Assembly (NCBI GenBank): GCA_030248225.1
Contig: JASANE010012378.1
Coordinates: forward strand, 62,001-126,000
DNA from: Trileptium ribeirensis
Lineage: Eukaryota; Nematoda; Enoplea; Enoplida; Thoracostomopsidae
Direction of reading: 5' to 3'
DNA: 64,000 bases
The stretch's first letter is position 1, and each line of letters opens with the position of its first letter. The translations under genes were made by a program, and so were the position numbers. The notes beneath the pieces are model-generated. The model was not told the DNA's origin. It ran no database searches and worked only from the letters and a program-made list of their open reading frames with translations. Positions 55,421-64,000 of the stretch are shown here, piece after piece.

Positions 55421-56739
55421 ATATGCTAAATTACTTAAACATAGCTATGATGCGCATTTTTATACCGCTGAAATGCTTTAGAACGGAATACAAAGGTTAT
55501 AAAATGTCCTGTCCTTATAAAATAAAATTATATTGATTTGTACCAACTTCTGAAAGCAATTATACTTACACCTATATATAAGGACAAACGACTATCAAAG
55601 ATTGTGAATATAAGTGCTCCAAAATATGCAACGCCAAAACGATCCATAATAACGTATTCATAAATAACCGTAAATCCACACAATCGCAATCAATGTCGTA
55701 TATTTGGCTAGTATTCGAAATTTCTGGATATTTTTATTTTCGGCAACAAACAATAATACATTATTTGACAGACATGGATTACTCCAATTATTGTAGTACG
55801 TTCACAACGTTACGATAGTACCATCGTCTGTAAAATATACAGTCAGACACAAACAGAAAATAATGTCGCACAAAAATCTATATAATCACAGATGGAACTG
55901 GGTCATTTCGGGCCACTTCCATGACCCGGTACTAACCCAGTCTGCTTTAAAAGCCAAAACATGCTCTTATATCTTTTACTGAACTTAACAGATCCTCTTT
56001 GTTTTCATCTTATTCTGTTTCTGTTCATCCGTGTAAAAACGCCAGTAGAGACACAGCAAAGGATGAAAACGCGGCTGCGTTAACCCCTGGCATGCTAATG
56101 GTTTAAATATGCAATGCAAGATCCAGAATAATAATAACAATTCACTATGGATCCAACCATAAGAGCGGAACAATGGGAGAAGCATGGTTGCCTGTAAAGT
56201 CGGCTGCGTCCTTGTCACGCACCCTGAAAACAACATTTTCGGCACTGAAAGCAGTGTGTATGTTACTTCTTTCATACGTCCTCTTCATATCCAAGATTAC
56301 GCCTCCAAACTGCTTGTAATTCGGGCATAAATGACCTCAATCGGTGAATAACTGAGTTCCAAGACATATCAACAAACAAGTTCCAAGTGGATAACATATC
56401 ACTAGAGCACTGTATCACCTTTTGTACAGTAGTGTAGTCGAAACGACTCCGCAGAAACCGCAATACTAATTATTCCTCTAAAATTATGGTTGTGAACCAG
56501 TGGCATTTGATTAAGTCAACAGTATTACAATGCCGTATCCTTAGCGGTTCCTCATAGCTATTATACAGTAGGCTGCTTTGAAAGGTGACGGTGTCATCGA
56601 ATGACTAACACGACCGTGTCCATCTGCTCACCAGATCACAAAAAAGGTAACCCGGTTCCATCTCGGCGTAACCCTGTTTCAGCATACCTTACTAAAAACT
56701 ATATTACTGTGAAATTGATAAACATGCATACATAAGACC
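55421..56739. other. Nothing recognised
   Basis: AT-rich sequence with no supported gene or repeat. Minus-strand frames of 96 and 63 codons near 56.0-56.5 kb have no recognisable content. Confidence 0.4.
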
Positions 56740-57878
56740 CAGAGAATAACCGGAACCGGAACTGTCCATTTAAACCGGATCCGGAACCGTACCCTGGTCT
56801 TAAAAATTTATGCATAGTAAAACAGAAGAAGGAAGAAATTAAGACATACTGGATTTAAAAAGCATTAAAAATAACTTTTACATTAAACTTAATGTATTGC
56901 GACGGCATTATTGCCTTTCTGAAATTTTAAGGAAACTGAGGAAGCTAATAATGTTTATTAATCGATCATTGTGTCGGTTTTTGGACACCCAGAGCAAAAA
57001 ATCCACTTCCACTATACACCCTTGCGGATAGTGCGCCAAATTGAATGTGCTTACAAGGCATGGAGCGTAGAATAAACACTTTCGCTCTGTCCTCAGTCGC
57101 CTCCCTTTACTACACATACGTTTGTTACATGTTGTTCTGTAAGAAACTTGAAATTATTGGTTTGGTGATTCTAAGAGAAATTGATAGAAAGTAATTTTCT
57201 GACTAGTAGTAAGCGACACTGTTTAACCTAACGTTGGACAAACATTGCCCGTCAGTTAGATGATAATGATAACTTTCTAATCAGAATGCTATAAACGAGA
57301 CAAACTGTGATGCTGCTCGCACAGTTTCAATAAATACAGTTCATTGCCAAGAAAGGAATTTCTGGCTGCGTTGCAGATAACGTTACTTTACTTCAGTTTA
57401 GCCTGATTTACAAAGTTTACAAGCGCACTGGCTGGTGCTTGACGCAATTTGTTAGCCAAGCATACGCTAAGTACTTCTCAGTAAGCTATACTATGTAATC
57501 CAGTTGGACCGGTTTAATTGGAATGTAACCTGGAGACTTCTGAATGTGTAAAATAGCTACTACAAGCATCGACCTGGCTTTGATTTGTTAACAAACTCAT
57601 GCAGGTTCTTATGAAAAATTCCTACTGAAATTATGTGCCCTGCTTGCGTTTCACACGGCAAATAGCTTAGTTAATCTTTTCTTTTGCTTGGTTGTATTGG
57701 AGCTTGATCATTGTATAATATATATTACATTTGTTTAGATCACAGATGAAGCAAAAATGTGGAAAATTTCATACAAAATTTTTAAACCGGAATTCCGGTT
57801 CCGGTATGGTTTTTCCCTTTGCTGGAACCGTAACCGAAACACGATTTTCGCCGGAACCGGAATTCCGGTTGCTCCCTG
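56740..57878. mobile_element. Non-autonomous hAT element, copy 2
   Basis: The element starts CAGAGAATAACCGGAACC and ends in an inverted terminus that reads CAGGGAGCAACCGG on the other strand. A perfect 8-bp target duplication ATAAGACC lies at 56,732-56,739 and 57,879-57,886. The interior is homologous along its whole length to the copy at 29,839-31,041. No transposase is encoded. Eight-base duplications and CAGGG-like ends place it in the hAT superfamily, but its ends differ from those of the 16.6-kb hAT element, so it is another family. Confidence 0.9.
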
Positions 57879-57886
57879 ATAAGACC

Positions 57887-59466
57887 ATAAATTTGAGGTT
57901 TCAGCCTTGGGCAAAAACAGTGCCGAAACGTCTTTCTGACAAAAAATTTTGAAGAAGGGTTTATTCTATTACCAAACATTCACTTAGAACAGTCGTAAAT
58001 CATTTTAAAGCAAAAAGACAGAAATGACACGTGAAAACTTAGTCAGTGCATTAGAACGTGACAATGTTTCGTAGCAGCTCGAAAGCACCTGCAACTATGC
58101 TTGAAACAAACTAGGAACTGCATGGCACTACAGTGAGCACAATACAATAGTGTCCCTCCTAATATCTAAATAGCTGCATAAAATCACAGACGTCGTTTAT
58201 TTTTCGAAACCTCAAAATCTCATAATACCACAAACTGCTGTCTAGCCTACGTGTCAACATTATATTGGAATAGTTTAGGCTTAGAGTTCTGACAAGACAG
58301 TTAACCAATCCACCACTCGTGCTCAAATAAACAAGAGAAAAAACACGCACAAGTTGACAACACGCTTTCGAAGAACTAAAATTGCGTCAAGCCGGAATAA
58401 AATACAATTACAGCATTCTTAAGGCTGAATAAGTTCAGCTAAAGGGCAGGAAAAGAGCCGCTGTATTCATGCGGTATACCAAACAACTGGAGAAAGCCAA
58501 CAAATAATAATACCGTTAAGACGACATAAATGGACAACTTTGCTTAGCAGAAAAAGATTATCTTTACTGTCGACGAGAACAACTAAATTGTATATCCGAA
58601 CTACATTACATCACATCTAAAAAAAGAGACACAGGCTCGGTAGGCTGATGTAAACGTTGCTACAGAGCTCTGCATAGTGAAATGCAGCACGACGCTTTGG
58701 ACATGCAGTCCAAATAAATAAACTGCAGTAATCATTACAATATATGTTTAGAAATAGCTGAATAGGAAATAAAAATTAACACAATGCCATTTAAGCTAGC
58801 TGCTCAGCATTCAAAAACTTGTTCACCTGATCGACTGCGGTTGGGACATGTGGATAGTACAGTTCGGCTGACTTGTCCCTCCGAAGCCCAACGATTTCTA
58901 TACCACATCAGTATACTTGCCAAATATAAGAAGAAAAATTCAGTCATACAACTCAGCTTCTACGATGCAATATGTACGCAGGTCCCCCAAATTTCGCAGT
59001 GGAACCTTATAAAATCTATGTAACATTTGGACAAAATTATACTCCGCACAGGTTTTGTAAACGCTTAATGCCATTTTAGGGGCGTACACTATAGTTGTGC
59101 TTTTAGCAAAATCACGAAATGAATAGCGTAAAATTTTGCGGTCACATTTCTTCGATAGGCATTCGCAGTTTAGCACTAACGCGAACAAGGCTGTGTGGTA
59201 CACGAATAGTATTTGCGTATGCGCACATTTCTATATTTCGCAAGTTTGTCCGCGTTCTTCAAATGGCATGCTGAATCAAACAGATATGTTCGCGCTCTAT
59301 GTGGGTATTACAGTACACAAAAACTGTATTCTTAATCGCGTTTCCACGCGTGCACAGTAATCAAATGGCGGCGTTTAAAGTACAGTGTGAAATAAGAAAA
59401 TTAAAAATTACACAAACCCACACGAATTTACAATATTTTTCGCTGTGACAAAATCTAATTCAAATA
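57887..59466. other. Nothing recognised
   Basis: AT-rich sequence. A plus-strand frame at 58,784-59,023 is short and has no recognisable domain. Confidence 0.4.
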
Positions 59467-59915
59467 ATGGCAACAAGTTTTTTTTGGGTAAATGTGTTAA
59501 TTTCACAAAAACATATGGCACTCAACCTTCTACGTCGTGCCGACTTATGCCGGGACAAGTCTGCTTCAGTCCAATTCCTCCAGAATAGAGGAATGTTGTA
59601 CAATACGCGACTATGTGTCAATGGCCACGAAATGCAACCAGCTCTTGCAGAACACCAGGATCGATGGCGGTGTCCCATTCGAGTGCTGATCGGAAAGACA
59701 CGCTCCAGGCTCCCATTTCGAACAGTCTGTCTTTTCATTTATTGTTGGGCACAAGAATGGCACTCGATCAAGTTCTGCAAAAAGGAGCTGGAGTTGAGCT
59801 ATGGTTACTGCGTAGATTTGAGCAACTATCTGCGCCAAGGTTGAAGACTGCTACAGAATCAATCTGTCATCGGAGGTATCGGATGCACAATTGAAATAGA
59901 CGAAGTCGGGGGCGC
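59467..59915 (+). pseudogene. Merlin/ISXO2-like transposase, N-terminal fragment
   Basis: The frame encodes ALNLLRRADLCRDKSASVQF, a zinc-ribbon region (TRLCVNGHEM then DRWRCPIR) and LFIYCWAQEW. In a shifted frame after 59,843 come SVIGGIGCTIEIDEVGG. This order, with WRC followed by an IDE motif carrying the first catalytic aspartate, matches the ISXO2-like (IS1595/Merlin) transposases found in many animals. Everything after the first catalytic residue is missing and sequence identity stops near 59,910. It is a decayed, truncated copy. Confidence 0.72.
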
Positions 59916-60002
59916 GTGGCTGAGTTCAGGTCCTCATCCTGCACCCTGGGCACCGCCATAGATATCTATGCCGGTGGCTGAGAGAGGCAATACATTCTCA
60001 AT

Positions 60003-60300
60003 CATAACTTTCTAACAGTTGCGCAGATTTCAATAAACTACACAAGTAGATTTCTCTCATCAAGCCGAGTCGAACGGTACCCAACAAGATAAGATTGTGA
60101 AGAAAAAAATTTGGGGTTGTCGAGGAGGGACCATTGGAAAATCAAAAACCAAAAAAATTTGTCATGAACGGGGGTAAAAGAGTATTTTCAGAAGCGCCAT
60201 ATCGAATTGAATAGATTGGTACCAAAATCAGGCCTGTAAATTCAAAATTGACCAAATTCGGGCTGGGGGCGCTAAAAGAAACGACCGCCGCCCCCTCTTA
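60003..60300. repeat. Single arm of the 15-kb foldback family
   Basis: This stretch matches the right arm of the foldback at 15,671-15,987. Shared blocks include CATAACTTT, GATTTCAATAAA, CGAACGGTACCCAAC, TTTTCAGAAGCGCC and GACCAAATTCGGGCTGGGGG. The partner arm is absent. It may be a solo arm or a fragment. Confidence 0.72.
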
Positions 60301-60645
60301 CGAAAACAAAAACGCTTCGCTTCACTCCGCTCAATAATTGAAGCAGCAAAAACGAAGCTAAAAATAATTAGTTACTTACTCGGTGACCTAGTAGTACCGA
60401 TCGTAATAATAGTAACAGTCACAAAGCTGCAATGACAGTAACAAATCGTTAAGTAATGAATTTTTGATTTTACCTTAGCGATGGGAACTTGAAGGCGAAG
60501 CGATGTATAGTAAAGGAGCATTTAAGGAACGGCTAGGTTGCAAAGTTGTCCTTGAAAGAACAACGATTTGGTTATTGGTATATTTGCAAATACCGACGAT
60601 ACATACATACCAGTAGGATAGAACTAACCCCGGGTAGTCGGCTGT

Positions 60646-60660
60646 GGGGGGGGGGGGGGG
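60646..60660. repeat. 15-base poly-G tract
   Basis: An uninterrupted run of G follows CGGCTGT. Such runs are rare in this AT-rich DNA, and the exact length is prone to sequencing error. Confidence 0.85.
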
Positions 60661-62585
60661 TTCGGTACAGTAGTGAGGACCTTTCTTTTGGTCATCGGCG
60701 TCAAATTTTCGCCTATGAGTTCACCTCACTCCGCCAGGGGAGTCCGAACTCCCAGGGGGAATTTTACTCTCTCCAGCCCCCCTGTCGGTATGTATGTATT
60801 ATAATAGATATGCTCTAGAAAATCGAGCACATAATGTTGGAAAATCGAACATATAGTACTTTTCGGCCAGACCCGGTCCAGGCACTGGCGCCGGTATAAC
60901 ACTAATATAGATCAATGATATTTAGCTTCTGCCTCCACTCATGTAGCTGAAGATACAATAGCGACAAACAACTGATTTAGCAATGGTCTACCTTTTACAA
61001 CGACTGGAGGACTCAAAGATATACGCAAGTTCCCGCACTGGTCAGCATGCTCTTACAGTTAAGGTTATCGCCGGAACGACCACTTGACTGCGTTTACTGT
61101 ACGACGTCCATAAAACTTGATGCTCATTTTGGACCTCCCTGCCAAAATATGATGATCCCTTTAGGTGCTTAGATAATTTCCATAATTATTTTACGGGGCA
61201 AGTGGGCGTTGTTGACATGATTATAATTAGTCCTTTTATTAGACGGTGTTCAAAATAGCGCAGGGTTTGTTAAATTCGCTTTATCTAAATATCGTTTTTA
61301 GTGAACATGTTTCGGAAAAGTAAACGATTTGTTTATTCTGCGCTGCGGCAAAAATTATGACAGTATGATCAATTTCATACAGTCTTTAAGGTGGCAGGAT
61401 TCCATTTCGCATAGTTGATGGGCGGTAGCCACAAATTCATTGTTTTCGGAATGAATGTCACAACATAGTTAGACATTTTATTGTAGTCCGCAAATGTCAC
61501 TGTCAACGAAGAATGACAACCTTAACTATAGTGCGACTGTAATAAAAATCCATTAAATGAACAAATTTCAATCGAAAGTTGAGTTTTTGGTGAGTTTGAA
61601 CGTGTGAGCGCGGCTCAATCTTTTGTAACAATTACTCCAGAGAATTACAGACACGGAACATATCCTTTTCCATATTCGTTTAAAACCCGCGGATTGGTCG
61701 CTACCCGCGAGTGTAAAGTTTGAGTTTATAGTTTATTGAGTTTTACGCAACCGTGTGCGCATACAACTATTAGCCGTGTACTTGCCCTTTAATGCCACTT
61801 GTTATTTCAACTACAACCAATTGCATTTCAAAACTTTCTACTAACTAAATTCGCCGAGCACTTCATGATAGTAGGCATATTGTTGTTCGCTCGCTTTGCA
61901 GAGAGCCTAAGTATCCGAGCAATAGCTTTCATGGTTCGATATCCCACAGCGATCAATATTAGTCACCCATACTCAAAACGCAAATTCGGGACGTAAATGG
62001 TTCATAAAAATTTGGAACAACTTAATATATCATAACAGAAGAAAGTAAAAAAAACAATATATCGAAAGACCGAATTGTAACGGTTATTTAAGCTTGGTTT
62101 AATCAGCTTACTCTAAAAATGACGCAGTGGTGGGTTTGCCAACAAGGAGGGGCGAAGAAAATTGTTTTATTTGGCTGCAAGATTTTGCCCGGAAAATTAG
62201 ATGAGCTGTTTACAAACTGGGAAAACGAGAACCTACAAAATTGGGGAAAACGCGGAATGAGGTTTAAAAATTGTTATCCGCTTTCCCTTTTCGCACTTAA
62301 CCAATTCCGTGCTAAAAAAGGAAAACGGAAAGATAGATAAAATTTATGTTGATTTATACAGCAAAAAATACACGTTACAATTTAGCAGGGAAAACGAGGC
62401 CCTTGGACCATGTTAGTCTTATATCCAATATGAGCCCTTGTTCCTATTATGATATAGCTTCAAGCTATTTCCCATTGTGACCCACATGAAAAGTAAACAG
62501 AAACAATATAATTACTGATTCTTCTTCTTCTTTCCAATGCAGATACTGAGTCGCAGGAATTGCGTTACGTAAAAAAAGGCATTTG
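60661..62585. other. Nothing recognised
   Basis: No gene or repeat can be supported. Near 61,590 a TTTGAACGTGTGAGC stretch resembles the weak inverted repeat at 24.8 kb. Confidence 0.4.
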
Positions 62586-62715
62586 TTCCTTACAAGACAT
62601 CCCGCGTCACTTAACAGATAATATAAATTTCGTGTTCTTAAAGCATGACTGCGTAAAAGAACACGAAATTTATATTATCTATTAAGTGACGCGGCATGTC
62701 TCTTAAAAAGTAACA
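62586..62715. repeat. Long near-perfect hairpin
   Basis: The sequence from about 62,602 to 62,640 (CGCGTCACTTAA, then GATAATATAAATTTCGTGTT, then CTT) is repeated inverted at about 62,655-62,694 with one internal mismatch and a loop of about 15 bases. Weaker pairing (AAGACAT/GAGACATG) extends the arms outward to about 50 bases. It could be a very small foldback MITE or a transcribed hairpin RNA. Nothing here decides between them. Confidence 0.82.
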
Positions 62716-64000
62716 TATAATCGCTCAAAGCTTATTTCAAGAGCACGGAAAACATAGACATTAAAAACAGTTTACTATATTATAAACAAAGCTGAAAATG
62801 GTAATACAGGCTTACACGTTTTCTACGCTACGATGAAATTTACTACCACCTTTGCAACCACAGATAGAACTCGGTAGATATTGTTACGCCCCGTATTCAA
62901 GATTTCGTAATATCGTGGCCAACAAACTGTACTAATCTGGCACTACTTTAAACGAAAAACTCGCCGATGGTACAAAATCGCTGGAATATAACCAACAGTT
63001 CAACAAGAATATAATGAGTTCAATACTGACCTAATTTTGGAACAAATTTTCACAACTCTGTGCTTTTGTACCACAGCGTGGAATAACCCCAAAAATATAG
63101 TATAGGTAAAAAGCGTAAAATGAGTGAGACTTTTTTCATGTTCATAATGAAATTATTGATGCTACCCACATACGAAAATCTTGAAACTGAGTGACATAGT
63201 CGTACACATCTGAAGGCACACTGAAGTTTTACGGACAACCCTGTAGCCTGAAATTGGTCCGCTTAGAACTGCGACATTTTACTGCCATTCTACTCAGCTC
63301 AACAAGCTGTGTCGCCGAATATCTATTTTGAGCTTCATAACAATTTTTTTTCCATTTTCTGTGTTACCAATGGCCAATAAATGCCAATGTACCTATCGAT
63401 GTATTATCTAATGCATTTAAATATCTATGGCAACATGCGTTCCGCCTTTTTGCGACCTTATAACATTAGAAAACAACAGCTTAGAGCGGGGGTGCGGCAG
63501 CCCCCCACGTGCGGCCCCTAAAGTTGACATGGGCCAGCGTAGTTCAGACATCAAAAATGTGTGTAGCTAAAGGACGCCATATTCGTTTGATAAAATAAAA
63601 ATTTTCCAGTTTTAATGTCAAATGGTCATTAAGCGATCATTTGTAGTGTTTTAATGCTAATCGCTAATAGGTCAATATTTTGTTTTAACGTTTTGGATGC
63701 ATTGAAATAATACCAATTTTATGTTCGCTTTATATTGACGGATGGCGGATACACCGAATTTGTAATAAGTCATGTTTACTCATGCATTACACACTCACAG
63801 CAGTGCAAATTTTTACACGCGTAACCTTGACAAAAGAACAACAATCGTATAAGCACATAAAGTGGACTCGCACATTACTGTTATCAGTGACTGTATACTA
63901 GGCTCCAAATTCTGATCAAAAGCAGTCGCTAAACCGATGCACTACATACATGGTAGCAAATTTACAGCTTTGTTATATTTAAATATGGACAAAATAAAGA
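62716..64000. other. Right edge: nothing firm
   Basis: AT-rich sequence. A GC-rich patch near 63,485-63,540 (GTGCGGCAGCCCCCCACGTG) looks like the end of a mobile element that cannot be delimited. No gene was seen. Confidence 0.35.

Noticed and set aside
58784..59023. Possible exon
   Set aside because: No splice signals with consistent frame and no recognisable sequence.

Overview
The window looks like nuclear DNA of an AT-rich invertebrate animal, most likely an arthropod. The signs are long introns with GT/AG boundaries, a metazoan-type protein kinase gene, and many decayed eukaryotic transposons (hAT, Mutator-like, Merlin-like, RNase-H-bearing LINEs, foldback elements). Nothing suggests a prokaryote, plasmid or organelle. 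The species cannot be named from the sequence. All exon boundaries were predicted by eye from reading frame, splice signals and phase agreement.

Left part (about 500-37,245, minus strand): one host gene fills the first 37 kb. It is an RSKR/S6KL-type (ribosomal S6 kinase-related) Ser/Thr kinase. Seven coding exons are seen, running from an ATG at 37,245 that starts a myristoylation-like MGNNSS to the kinase N-lobe at 1,111-500. The rest of the kinase lies off the left edge. Phases agree at every junction except exon 4 to exon 5. The introns are filled with repeats: a foldback element (3.6-5.0 kb), a tRNA-headed SINE (14.3 kb), a second foldback family (15.2-16.0 and 20.0-20.2 kb), an internally deleted hAT transposon with intact target duplication (16,557-18,915), a 5'-truncated LINE with a 14-bp target duplication (23.3-23.9 kb), a Tc1-type MITE (26.5 kb), a non-autonomous hAT copy (29.8-31.0 kb) and several decayed tandem arrays.

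Middle part (37.8-53.4 kb): a pile of transposons, almost all coding on the minus strand. Two divergent copies (40.4-44.9 and 47.7-52.9 kb) of one transposon type carry a gene in which a PWWP chromatin-reader domain is spliced onto a DDE-like transposase with the signature DNCSGQN. Both copies share the same intron position and phase after the PWWP exon. Each has its own short iterated motif near its ends: GGACATAGAGCTTTT in copy 1, TTAGGTGTTTTTTCC in copy 2. Copy 2 has 40-bp terminal inverted repeats and sits inside a Mutator-like element (46,067-53,354), which has a 9-bp target duplication, an inverted terminal repeat and its own GTCCGAA-type subterminal repeats. This PWWP-transposase family is the best candidate in the window for something not yet described. 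A Jockey-like LINE 3' end and two direct copies of an 0.9-1.2 kb repeat flank copy 1.

Right part (53.4-64 kb): no host gene was recognised. It holds a three-armed foldback (54.3-55.2 kb), a second copy of the non-autonomous hAT family with a perfect 8-bp target duplication (56,740-57,878), a truncated Merlin/ISXO2-like transposase (59.5-59.9 kb), a single foldback arm (60.0-60.3 kb) and a long near-perfect hairpin (62.6-62.7 kb).
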